Assembly (NCBI GenBank): GCA_016584495.1
Contig: WAID01000009.1
Span: 1,116,001 to 1,180,000 of the forward strand
DNA length: 64,000 nt
Source of the DNA: Celoporthe dispersa
Taxonomy: Eukaryota > Ascomycota > Sordariomycetes > Diaporthales > Cryphonectriaceae
Reading direction: 5' to 3'
Positions 34,849 through 45,812 of the stretch are shown here, piece after piece. A program made the position numbers and the translations under genes. Below the pieces are notes generated by a model, which had not been told where the DNA came from, made no database searches, and worked only from the letters and a program-made list of their open reading frames with translations. The stretch's first letter is position 1; every line of letters starts with the position of its first letter.

Positions 34849-36547
34849 GCGGTGTCGACCGTTTACTCGACAACGCTCCCGCCCAAAAGAAAACAAAACT
34901 CATACCACCTTACCCTTGACGGCACGGACGAACCATTGAGCGCTTGTGGGGAGGAACTCGGGGACGCACATCAAAAACAATGAGCTTTTTTTCTTGATGG
35001 AACAATACGCGCACGCACGATTCGACAATGCGAGACCGACCCCTCTAGCATTCGTCAATCGAACATCATTTGGTCACGGTCTCGGCGTCACAACGGTTCG
35101 GAAGGAGACAAAATTGGAATGGTAGCACGAGAACATCAATGCAAAACAAAAGAGGATAGAGCCTTGGTTGCTCAATGGCCATTTCACAAACCTCCAGCTG
35201 CTCGTCCCGCTGCGATGTGAAATGATCCATGGGAGGTTCTCCCGAAGCCCCATCGCCCTACCCGCCCCCTGGTGGGGAGGAGAGCAGCGCTCTTCTCTCA
35301 TGACCTTGCTATGTTGACTTGTCTATTGCTAACACCACAGCTTTCGCACTCTTGCGATTCCTCGTCGCCTGTACGGGCCACTGGACTGTCGTTTGCAGTC
35401 ACGACAATGTCAAATGTGGTCACGGCAGCAACCCCCAAGGTAAGCACTCAAGTAAGTCTTTACGCATGGAGGCTATTGTGAAAAAGAGTAGAACACAACC
35501 GCCAGGAAATCTCCTCATCAACCTCTCTTCATGGTTAATGTCAGGTATACGCGTGGCGCAGAGCAAACCCAGCGGGGGCAACTCAACATGAATCACCGCT
35601 CCTGCTCTCGCCTGCAGACCTCGTTCAGTCTAAGAAACTTTCTTGTTTCCCTGGTGTTGGAGGTTTGATGGTGAGGTACACTGGTCTCTTCTGCTGTCCT
35701 TCTCTTATACGTAGCCTGCAGCTGAATGAAAATAATGTTCAACTATCAAGATACTGTACCGCAACCCCAGCTTGACCACCTGAACGCGCACGTGCTGCTG
35801 CTTCCCTTGCCTTGGAGGACTAGTTTAGTTGCCAGGCCCGCGTGCAAGACGAGGCCACCCATATTTGCGACACGCAAAAAAGTCGAGGACATCCACACGC
35901 TGCTCGACGATGCCTACCTGACCTGTGCCGAGGATGCGTCACCGATCTTGTCCATGGACCTCGGGAACTGCTTTGATAGAAGAATGTCACTACATTTGTT
36001 GAACTAAACAGCCCTACGGTCTAAAAAATCAGAGGATGTGCCTTTTTCTGCCTATGAGATGCTCCCTCCAAAGTCGTGGGCAATTGAATAGACTGTGACA
36101 TTCTTCCTCATCATCCTGAACTGTGATACCATGTGGTGCGTTCAGTCCCCCTCATTTGCCCAGCCTAATTCCATATTGCTGGCGGCCAAAGTTCACATGC
36201 CTCCATCTTGCATTCGTATCGAAATTTCCTCCCCTTCAACGGCGCCGAAAAAGAAAAAAAAAGAAAAGAAAAGAATAGAGAAAACAAAAGCACAAGAGGC
36301 ATATGAATCCCTCCTATCATACTTTGACAAGATGAATAACAACAATGTGTGCGCAACAGCCAGGCAGCTGGCCCATGCGCTGCAAGACATAGCTATCGAT
36401 GCTCACGCTGGTCGAGGCCTGAGGACACCCGACAGTGGCGAAAAGATGACCGAGGTGCTCGGCAGCGTTGCGGCGCGACAATAACTGTTGACGGCTGAAA
36501 TAACGTACTGAATCGATATGGCGATGGAGGCCTTCCGGAGTGGCAGT
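34849..36547. other. Convergent intergenic region
   Basis: This 1.7 kb lies between RPL26 (+) and the 1096-residue protein gene (-). Open frames are short and domain-free. There is an A-rich run at about 36247-36290. No gene is called. Confidence 0.5.
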
Positions 36548-39500
36548 TTAGCCGGCCCAAGCGGATGCCTTGATGCCGACCATGTTGAGCAGAGTATCAG
36601 AAAGGCGCTCGGTGGGAGCTGGAGGGCAACTCTCCACGACCTTCTGTGTCATGAAGGTAGAAGTACCATTAGTATTAGTGTCATTGTCCTTGGAGGGGGA
36701 GCCTCGGCTGGGGGAGCTGATGGTACCAGAAATGGTGGGGCTGAGGGAGGCAGCAGCATGACCGGTGAACTGAGGGAGATAGCCCTGGGCAGTAGTAGAG
36801 CTGACAGCGCTGGGAAGGACCTCGCTGGTTGTAAGGCCCCTCTTGAGCATACTGTGCCAGATTCTCGACCTGTATGAGATGTCAGAAGCAAACACCAGAG
36901 CGCTGGAAGTGGAAGTCGTACGCAGCCCCATTGATTCTCGAATCATGGTAGTCAGCACTTCTCGTCTCGCTCACGTCCTTGCAGTGAGAACCCTCAGACT
37001 CCATCTCGCTGGAATTGGTCTCAGCCAGTGCCTTCTCAAACTCCTTAAGGTGATCTTCAACCTGGCTGATGAAAGACGGCGAAGGGCTGATAGATGGGCC
37101 GTTGCTGGTGCCATCAGCCTCCTCCACCTTCAACAGGTTATTGTTGGGAGCGATAGCCTGGGGGGCTCAACACCGTTGCCATTCTGGTGAGGGAATCCAT
37201 AGTCAATCCCGGACACAGCAACAGGCATGTGTGGCCGCTGGGGAGATCCACTAGAAGGGATGTTCTTGGCCGGCGAGGGAGGGTAGAAGTTCTTGCCGTC
37301 GTACTTGGGCAAGCCCTGGCTGACAGGGCGAGGAGCCTTGCCCCAGTACAGGTGGCGGGCTTGCAGCTCTTCATCCGTTAGCTTGCGACTGTAATCATAC
37401 TCGATCCGGTGATGAACAGAGTAAGGGTTCACGTCCTGTGGTAGAGTGCCGACCAGGTAAGGCTCTCCAAGGTTGTTGTGGTTGCGGTGGGGTGACTGGC
37501 CCTGAGCTGGTGGGTTGGCAAGCTCGTGCACCTGCTGAGACATGTTCCAGGCTTTGGCACCGGCAGCCACGAGCTTCTTCTCTGCTGCCTCAAGCTGCTC
37601 TTGAGTGATCTCCTCCTCGTCAGCCTTGGCTGACTGCCAGTGCTTGCTCGGGTCCTTGCTCGCAGGCACTGTGAGGGCTGACACAGAGCGAGGCTGAAAG
37701 ACAGGTGCCAGAGCAGCACCGCTGGGCAGGGTGGTCTTCCTGACAGTGCTGACCATCAGACGCTGATCCAGGCCAGGCTCGTCATTGTAGGAGGCAGTGC
37801 TGCTCTTGTTTGAGTTGAGGCCGACTGAGTCGCGGGAGGCAAACTTCCTTCTCACCTTGGGCTGAGGGTGGGTGGTGGAGACGGTGGTCGCCTTGCTCTC
37901 CTTGCTCTCCTCGGACTGAGACTGGGATGTCTTGGTAGATGGTGCTGACTCTCGACCACCTGAGGACGAGACATCCTCCTTGACCTTCTCAGATCTGGGG
38001 TAGTGCTTCTCCTCGTACTCAGACTGGGCCTTGAAGACACGCTCAAAGCGATCAATATCAGCCTGCAGCAGGTTGATCTTGTTCTCCATGTCCTTCTCGT
38101 CAATCTGGTGCTTGTTGTACTGCACCTGGTCCTCATGGTACTTGAGGTTGGCTCGAAGGCCGTCAATCTGCTTCCGAGTGATCTGGCTTGGGCGGATGGA
38201 GGAGATGGGAGGTTGAGAGGGTGGCTGTGGAGTCGGCTGGCGAGACGAAACCGGGACCGTGGCCGTCGGCAGCGTGGCTGCCTGGTGCGGCTGTGGTCCA
38301 AAGTGTCCCATGGGTCCCATCATTGGGGCCATGGCCATAGGAGGAGGCATCATCATGGGGGCACCCGGGAGGGGGAGGGCCCGCGTAGCCTGGAGGAGGC
38401 GGCATACCCATGTAACCTGGGTAGGGTGAGGGGAACATGGGGAACATCCACTGCTGGCCATTGTACATGAAAGGCCTGCCGTGGTCGAACTGCTCGGGAG
38501 GCGAAAGCCTGACCTCCGTCTTGACGGACGCAGACTCAGAAGCACCGCCCATGTTCTTCTCCTCAGCCCGCGCGGCCTGGTTCTCCTTGAGCGAGGCTTC
38601 CTGCGTGGCAGGTGCCGCGGGTGCACTGGGCATGGGCAGGGGGAACGGGTAGCCGTGGGGCATCATGGGCATGGGCATGCCGGTCATGGGGTGGATGGGA
38701 GACATGCCTGGGTGAAAGCCAGGATAGAAGAACTGCATCGGGTGCGGCATTCCCACGACAGGGACAGGCTGCTTCGGGGCCACGGCAGGAGTGGGCTCGG
38801 GCTGGCTGCATGCGTTGGTGACGGCCTCGCCATCCTTGGGGCGCTTGGCGGTGGGAGAGGCCGTGTTGCGCGTGTTGGGAACGATGCGTCCTCCAGCGGT
38901 GACACGAACGTGAGTGGGCGAGACGACCGCCTTATAGAAGCGCTGGAAGCCCTCATGCTGCTGAGCGTTGGTACCGGTCGGGGCAGACAGAGGCTCGTTG
39001 TTGACGCCCTCGGAGCTGGTTCGGCCCTGGTACTTCCACTCCGCGGCCAGGTCAGCCTCAGAGGCCGAGGCAGCAGTCACCTTGGCGTCGGCCGTGGCAG
39101 TCGAGGGTGGCTGGACGGGCTGGACGGGCTGGACAGTCTCAGGCCTCTGAGCGCGGCGGCTCATGGTGCCCTTGAAGACGACCTCGTCAGACGTGGCAGA
39201 GGAGGAGTCGTCACTGGTGCGCTTGGCAGCGCGCTTCAGCGTGTTCGTGTTGGAGGTGTTCGAGTTGTAGCTGCGGGAGCTGACGCGCGACTTGGTGCGA
39301 AGCATCTCTGCTGCCAGGTGAGCGTCAGCTGGGATACGGAGAGGATTTGGTTTGGAAAAAGGAAACGAGATACTGTAGATGGCGGGCATACCGAGCTCGT
39401 TGTCTCGAAAGGCAACAGCAGCGAGGGAGTCCGGAGATGCAATGTTTCTGAGATCAAGCAGCTCCTCAACACTGTACGTGTTGGGCTTCATCCTGATGTC

Positions 39501-39920
39501 CGTGTACGCAAAGATGATGTGCGTCCTGTGCGTTCTGGAGCAGTGCCAGCGGAATTGAGTGGGAAAGACCCAGTGCCTGTTGGGAGCCTCTGTGGTGTAG
39601 GTGAGCTGAAGCACAGAGAGCAGGGCAGGCAGAGCGATGGTGTCCTGATAGTTGCACGAGTCGATCAGTTTCTGATCCAAAAGCTGGCACAGAATAAACT
39701 CAGGGACGGTGCCATCATCAATGCTGAAAGGGATGGGGTCCATGATGTTGGCACGAGGCTTTGGGGTTTTGATCTCGATGAGGGTGCATCTTCGACAGCT
39801 CCGCAGCAGGTATTTGACCTCAAGGAGGGTAGAAGCAGTCATGGGAACGTCATTCTTCTGGAGCTCCCATAGCGACTTCAGGAGGAGCTTGCTTCTCTTT
39901 CGAGGCGTGGTTGGGGCCAT
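36548..39920 (-). CDS. Uncharacterised 1096-residue fungal protein (three apparent frameshifts)
   Basis: There are two exons (39920-39392 and 39310-36548). The 81-nt intron (GTATGC, CTGAC, GGCAG) is stop-free and a multiple of three. The N-terminal ~180 residues look folded (RKRSKLLLKSLWELQKNDVP, MTASTLLEVKYLLRSCRRCT, TYSVEELLDLRNIASPDSL). A long Pro/Met/Gln-rich disordered region follows, including a tandem VQPVQPVQP. A probable coiled coil comes next (ITRKQIDGLRANLKYHEDQV, NKINLLQADIDRFERVFKAQ). The conserved-looking C-terminal region contains ARHLYWGKAPRPVSQGLPKY and DISYRSRIWHSMLKRGLTTS, and the protein ends GIKASAWAG. I do not recognise the family. Frame breaks occur at 38364-38369 (extra base), 37160-37165 (missing base in G6) and 36926-36929 (extra base in C4). 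Correcting all three closes the exon exactly. Confidence 0.68.
39106..39133. repeat. 9-bp coding minisatellite
   Basis: About three copies of GGCTGGACG on the plus strand encode VQP repeats in the uncharacterised protein on the minus strand. Confidence 0.85.
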
Positions 39921-40900
39921 CCTGAGAGCTGCAAAGAACCAAGAGACGGGCCAGCAAAGGTAAAGGGAAGGATGGTGGGAAGTGGTGGTGGGAAGGGCAG
40001 AGGGGACAGAAAGAGGAAAAAAAGTTCAGGTGAAAGGAACGGCGCAGGTAAGAAGATGGAGGAAACTTGTAGTGGGAGCTTACTGGGAGACTGTGAACTG
40101 TGAATGAGATAGTGGGGATCAAGTTGAGCCAGCCAGGTCTTGTGTCATTAGTATTCGCACGTTTCGCGCAAGGGTGGAGCTTTTCCCTCCCCCTTCAATC
40201 CCTTTTCTTGGTTTTTTTCTTCTTTTCTTCCCTTGGTCGGCCCCTCAACAGAAGTGAATGATTGCAGGTTGGCAGTGAAGGAGGTGAGAAGCTTTCGGGC
40301 AGCAAAACATCAAGTGGTATCAATATACAGCCGTTGGCCCAATTGCTCGAGCAGAAAACGAGGGTGTGCGATCAAAAAAAAAGAAAAAAAAGAAAAAAAG
40401 GAGGAGGGACAGGTTGGTGATGTTGTTCTCGTGGGGGTGAGTTGGTGGTGAGGAGAATGTCAACAAAGTTTGGAGAAGGGAGATTTGACAGAAGATGAAG
40501 ATCAATGTTTATCAGCCATGGCGGGAACAAGGGGAGGTGCCTTCCTGTGAAATGGGTGCCTGTCCTGGGCAGGCCTGCCTGGGTTTAGGACAGTGCTCCT
40601 CTGGTCCCTTGCTTTCGATGCTCGTGCCTTCCCAGCAAAGATGAAGGCTACCACCACATGATTCTTGGCCTTCAGGTAGATGCCCTGTACTCTGTCACAC
40701 CCCCCAGCACAATATTGTTCCTTCCACAAAGCACAGGCTTTCCATTTCTCTGCCTCGACCTTAGCAGACACCTGCCTGGGAAGGACAGACATGAGGGGAC
40801 CAGAATAACAAGACCCTGCCAAGGAGAACTCACCAATGCCAGAAGAAACGGACTGTTGTGAGCCAGGTGTTTGATTCCCTCCCCTCCGTTTCCCTGCCTG
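39921..40900. other. Intergenic region between two minus-strand genes
   Basis: This holds the promoter and leader of the 1096-residue protein gene and the 3' flank of ARP10. A-rich runs lie at about 40373-40400. A 106-codon minus-strand frame (40822-40502) shows no known domain and is not called. Confidence 0.5.
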
Positions 40901-42803
40901 CTACAGGTATCCCCAGACACCTAACGTCCAGTTTGCACCCGCAGCGCTCCTCATCAGCCCTCCGGCGCCCATACTCTGCCTCTGTGCAATCTTCTGGTCC
41001 ACCTCGCCCGGCCGCGACGCACCGATGGCGCCCTGCTCCCTCCACGCCTCCCCTTTCGACGTTCGCGAGGGCAGGCACCTTCAGCAGGCTGAGCAGGCTC
41101 GCCCCGCTCCACGCCCCAAGGGACTCGACCACCCGCAGCTGCCCCTGCAGCCCCCTCTTCTCGCCCTTCCTCCGCCGGACCTGCTCCTCGACCAAATCCG
41201 GCTCCTGCTGCGCGTCCGACGGCGCGTCCACCCACACCCCGTCCTGTTCATGGCCCCCACCCCACCGCCACCACTGTCTTGTTGGGAGGGCACGTCTGTC
41301 GGCCCGTCGCCGCTGCCCGCCTGCCTGCTCCCTCGTCGTAGCTCCGGGTTGGTCTTGTAGGCGTCCACTCCCTTGCCCTGGACGGGGTCCCAGCCGTGGG
41401 TCTGTACGAGCTGGCTCACCTCGTCGAGGATCCTGCCACGCAGCCCCAGAACCTTAGAACATCCCCCGGTAAACACAATCCGGGCCATGCATATGCCTCG
41501 GACATCTAGAGGGAGCTTCAGCAGACTGCGGTATATCAGCAGCGGCAGCGGCAGCTCATTGTCATCAAAGAATGACGGTGGATGTTGAGGGTCGAAGAAG
41601 GTAGTCTCGGCGGGGATGGAGAGCTGGTCGTAGGTCATGTCGAGCCTCGTCGGTGGCGACGTTGAGGTCAGTGGGATCGAGGTGCTCGATGGTCTCTCCG
41701 CAGTCACGGGCGGTGCCGTCATCGTCGTCGAGGCCTCTGACTCGTCTTGCTCCGTGACCGTCGGCAGGCCCTCTTCCTGTTCCTGCGACGGTGCATCTCG
41801 CCCGGCAGGCTTACACCACACCAGCCTCGTGGCGACCTCCTCGCACTCCCCAAATGAGACCACGCGTTCCGTCCTCTCCTCGCTGCCGGCCGCTGCAGAG
41901 GGCGAAGAAGGAGAGGAGGCCTGCTGGCGGCTGCCGAGGGCAGATGCCAGCAGATCGTGGGTCCTCTCCACCAGCATCTTGCCAGCACGAACGCTCCGGC
42001 AGGTCTGCACCTCCCTGTACTCGTACACGGCCGTGACGACCGTCTCGGCCCAGCCCATGTCCACGACCAGCGCCGAACGCACACCAGCTGAGACGGCACA
42101 GGCGACAGAAGAAGACATGAGCGACACAGCAGGCGTGTGGAAACGGCTGAAGAGCGTGGCCAGTGCCGTAGCCAGCAGCGGCACGGGCGTGCCAGACGGC
42201 AGCACGGCGACGACCCTCCGCGGGCGCGAGTCGATGAGGAGGTACCTAAAAGAGACACAGCCCACCAAAGGTTAGCCAAGCCTGTCATTTTCTTTCTGCT
42301 CCTTCTTCTCCCGCCTCCCACCCTCGACGAGACAGGCCTGCCTACCTGTTATATGCCTCCCGCAGCGCCCTCTCCAGCCGGTCCCCCACCAAACCCAGAT
42401 CCAGCCCCCTCACATCCGCCCGCCACATCTCATGCTCCTCCCCCCACCCCCTCCTGCGCCAACCGTCCTCATAGCCCACCTCCCACCTCCGAAAATCCCC
42501 CACCCGCCGCGCCTGCTCGGGCCCACACCCCACGGACGCCTTGGGCGCCGCGTCCCCCGCGAACCCGACGCGCACCCGCCGCGCCCCGAGCTCCACGATC
42601 AGCACCTCGTCCTCGGCGCGCAGGCTGGACGGCGAGCTGAAGGTTGGCGTCATGGGCGGGATCGCGCGGAGGGGGTGCGCGGAATTGCTGCCGCCGCCGG
42701 CGTCTCCGGAGGCGGATGTGGTGGACGTGTTGATGCTGGCCGTCGCGCCGCCGCGGATTGAGGAGACGGCGCGATGGGGGAGGGTGTGGCTGGGGGCCGC
42801 CAT
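40901..42803 (-). CDS. arp10: Actin-related protein 10 (dynactin pointed-end subunit; two apparent frameshifts)
   Basis: The reconstruction gives 600 residues in two exons (42803-42346 and 42245-40901), with a 100-nt intron (GTAGGC...TTTTAG). The actin-like fold is recognisable: LIVELGARRVRVGFAGDAAP near residue 65, YLLIDSRPRRVVAVLPSGTP, VSLMSSSVACAVSAGVRSAL, LVVDMGWAETVVTAVYEYRE, IVFTGGCSKVLGLRGRILDE, and the end VDQKIAQRQSMGAGGLMRSA...NWTLGVWGYL. Arp10/Arp11 caps the pointed end of the Arp1 filament in dynactin, which supports dynein transport and nuclear migration in hyphae. Low-complexity insertions lengthen the protein relative to actin. The frame breaks at 41254-41258 (one base missing in C5) and 41050-41053 (one base extra in C4). 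The corrected length closes exactly. Confidence 0.8.
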
Positions 42804-43393
42804 CTCTGGTTGTTCAAGCAGGGAGCCTGGAGAAAGACGGGAGGCCTGCCTGCGACAAATGTTCTGTCTTTTTTAATTAAATTTTGCTCGATATGCACGG
42901 GGTAGAACAAGACGAGACGTTGAGCAGTGATGCGCGACCGTGGTTTGCTTGACTGGGGTACGTACCGAACCCGAACCCTGGTATAATTGTTGTCGTGATT
43001 AAAGCACGACTTTGTTTACCGAGAATACAACTTTTGACTCGAATTGCCACCCTCCAGGCCTGGGTCTTCTTCTTCCTCTTTTTTTGTATTTTATTCCAAT
43101 ACTTGACATGCACTGGAGATCGGAGACGAGCGACAGAGTTGCATCAATCATGAGAAGAATCAGTGTTTCCGTCAGTGTGAGAGGAGCATGGTCTAGTCTA
43201 TCATATGCTGCTACATAATTCCTCCAGTTGTCTATGACTTTAGTTAGCCTGTCCCAGAAGCATTACCTACTCTTGTTTTATACATGTGGCCATCCGTCAG
43301 CCACACCCCTCTTGCTCTTCCAGGGCCGGAACGCCAGATATTCAAACAAGTCATCATCCATCTCAGTGTCACCGCCTCTCTCTCTTTCTGTCT
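42804..43393. other. Intergenic region
   Basis: This is the ARP10 promoter and leader and the MFS gene's 3' flank. I see no gene or structured element. Confidence 0.55.
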
Positions 43394-45038
43394 TTAATAT
43401 ACAACAGCCAGCTTCCACCCGACACGCCTCACCCTGACCATGAGCACGAAACTAGCACCAGCCACACAGAAGACGCCGGACCAGATCTTGATGCCCATCC
43501 AGCCGCTCGCCCCGTCTACGAGGGCGCCGTTGATGGGGTTGGCCGTAAGCCCAGCGACGGCACAGAGCATCATGACGATGCCGACGCGGAACCCGAGCTC
43601 GGGGAAGGGCGAGATAGCCATGACCAGAGGCGTGATGAGGGAGACGTAGGCACCCGAGAAGAAGCCGAACAGAACGGCGAAGGCGACGAGGGCGCCGTCG
43701 CCCACAGCGGGGATCCAGAGGGCCAGGATCCACAGGCCGGAGAAGTAACAGACGATAATGTAGATATTATAGCGGCCGACCTTGTCGCCGAAGAAGCCGG
43801 CGAACAGGCGGCCGAACAGGGAGCCGGCGTTGAGGATGGACAGGAGGTAGGAGGCGAGGTCGGAGCTCATGCCCGCGGCGATGGCCTGCACGGGGAGGTA
43901 GTCGATGGGCACGAAGAAGCCGTAGCTGAAAAGAAGAAGCCCGCGGCGATGAGGGAGGAAGTCTACCTCCTTCAGCGGCTTAGCGAGCTGGGCGGCGGTG
44001 ACTGGGTGCGGCGATGGGGGGTAGAAGGCCCGAACGGTCAGGTTGGCGATGATGAGGAGGAACAGGATGAGGAAGCCGCAGGTCCGCATCGCCCAGGGGA
44101 ACCCGATCGCGGGGATCAGGCGCGCCACGAGAATGGGAAAGACGACGCCGCCGATACTGGATCCTGTGAACATGATACCAAAGGCCGCACCACGCTTCTT
44201 GTTGAACCAACCAGCGGCGCATGTCACGGCTGGATGGAGGTAGGCTTGGTCAGCCTGGAGCTTGTCCGGAAAGACAAGGACGGTGGGCGACAAGATATGG
44301 AATATGAGGAAAGGCCTCCCTTACATGGCTGGAAGATGCAGGAGGCACCAATGGCGGAGCACACGCCCTGGGCGAGAAGGATCTGGTAGTATTGTGTTCC
44401 GAGGCTGGTCATCATGATACCGAACACGTGTAGGATGGTGCCGACTATAAGCAGGAGGCGTGGGCCATAATGATCATAGACGATGCCGACGAGTGGCCCC
44501 TAGTAAGAGGAGAGACGAGAGAGAAGGTTTAGTAACAACACTTGCTTACACTGTATATAATCTGCTGAAGGCCAAGAAGGGGAGAGATGAGGGGGACTTA
44601 CCATAGCCATCATGAAGAAGATCTGTAGCGATGGGATCCACGACACGGTACTGGCTGAATACTGATCGAGCAATTCTCGCTGGTAATAATCCTGAAACAC
44701 ACCCACGGCTGAACTCGGCGTCAGTGTGAGAAGTTCTATTATACAGATATCCACGGAGAGACGAGGTTGGGACTATAGAACGCACAGTTCAGCCAGCCGA
44801 AGCTGCAGAAGGAGGTACACCAGACACCAAGGACACAGAGCCACGCGGCCATACCGCCATCGGGAGGCTGTTGACCACCGCCACCCCAAGCATTGGCAGG
44901 GGCCGCTGCCTTCTCATCTGCACCGCCGGACGACTCCTGGGGGGTCTCGGCGATAGTACCGTCATCCTCGGTGGTGGTACCGGTCTCGAGGTCGGTAGTC
45001 GATCCGCTTGGGAACTTGTCTTTTGTCGCGCTCGACAT
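43394..45038 (-). CDS. MFS transporter, monocarboxylate-porter-like
   Basis: I predict 456 residues in four exons (45038-44786, 44708-44602, 44499-44325, 44229-43394). The three short introns all close in phase. The cytosolic N-terminus is Thr/Glu/Gly-rich. Then come PPDGGMAAWLCVLGVWCTSF, GWLNSVGVFQDYYQRELLDQ, SWIPSLQIFFMMAMGPLVGI, GVCSAIGASCIFQPSVTCAA, and GWFNKKRGAAFGIMFTGSSI with GGVVFP. The C-terminal half has further membrane segments. The DGG start and GWFNKKRG loop are typical of the fungal branch of the MCT-like MFS family; the substrate is unknown. One membrane segment reads FLPHRRGLLLFSYGFF, placing charged residues where the +2 frame gives LIAAGFF. A compensating pair of one-base errors (43953-43955 and 43929-43932) would explain this. 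The gene is head to head with a Zn2Cys6 regulator. Confidence 0.85.
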
Positions 45039-45533
45039 GGTGGACTGCTAGTCGCGAGAAAGGGGATAAAGAAAAAAAGAAAAAAGAAAAGGGGGAGAGA
45101 AGAGAAAGGCTCGAGGGATGGATGGCGGTCCCGTCTATACAAACAAACACGTCTTTCCCAAAAAAAAAAGAAAAGAAAAGGGAAGTATAAATTCTGCAAG
45201 GTGGATTTCGTCGTAGCCTTAATATTATATAGTCTCCTCGAAACTCTGACTCGGCCTTTGAGCACGGCTTATCGACAAGATCTCACGGAGGGTGTGCGTA
45301 GCGGGGCCTCGGGTGTGTACCAAGCTCCCCGCCGAGGTGACTTTTCACGGCGAAACGGCCCTGTGAGCTGAAGGTAATCCATGTCAATGATCCATCCATT
45401 TTGGTCTGGCCGGCTCTAAAGGGGATTTGAGGGTGCCAAAAGAAAGAAGGGAAAAAAAAAAAAACTCTGAAATGACCGAGAGGCTAAGATTCATGCCGCT
45501 CTGGGGTTGACGTTTGATGATGTCGTCTTCAGG

Positions 45534-45574
45534 CGGGCTCGGGCGTAAAATACGCTATTATAGGCCCGAGCCCG
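45534..45574. promoter_or_regulatory. Perfect inverted repeat, candidate operator or hairpin
   Basis: Arms CGGGCTCGGGC (45534-45544) and GCCCGAGCCCG (45564-45574) are perfect reverse complements separated by 19 bases. A nested GCGTA...TACGC dyad lies at 43-47/51-55 of the same block (45543-45555). The arms carry CGG/CCG triplets, the half-site of Zn2Cys6 proteins. Confidence 0.55.
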
Positions 45575-45631
45575 TGGGCTGACTAAGACCTTCGGCACTG
45601 AATTCAACGTCGTGCCTTCCCTTCGAAGAGG

Positions 45632-45681
45632 GAGCGGTCCCCCGCCCCCTTCTACCGGAGCGGTCCCCCCCTCTACCACCG
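45632..45681. repeat. Two-copy 26-bp tandem repeat with GAGCGGTCCCCC cores
   Basis: GAGCGGTCCCCC begins at 45632 and again at 45658. Both copies are followed by C-rich sequence and TCTACC. Confidence 0.75.
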
Positions 45682-45741
45682 AGCCGCCCCTTCCACACTG
45701 GGAGGACCAGTCACCCTCGGGCCTCTCAACAAGGTATCAAG

Positions 45742-45766
45742 GATTATTATTATTATTATTATTATC
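45742..45766. repeat. ATT trinucleotide microsatellite
   Basis: About eight ATT units lie about 45 bases upstream of the chosen ATG of the Zn2Cys6 gene. Confidence 0.85.
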
Positions 45767-45812
45767 CCTCTCTAGGGCCACGCATGGCAGACAGGAGACG
45801 AACTATGTCGAC

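Larger units (their letters stand above)
45039..45812. promoter_or_regulatory. Shared divergent promoter of the MFS transporter and Zn2Cys6 regulator
   Basis: This interval of about 770 bases contains a perfect 11-bp inverted repeat, a 26-bp-period tandem repeat with CGG triplets and an ATT microsatellite. These fit a regulator-transporter control region, but binding has not been shown. Confidence 0.5.

Noticed and set aside
38481..39872. 463-codon plus-strand open frame
   Set aside because: It is antisense to the well-supported 1096-residue protein. Composition is Gly/Arg/Val-rich and no domain is visible.
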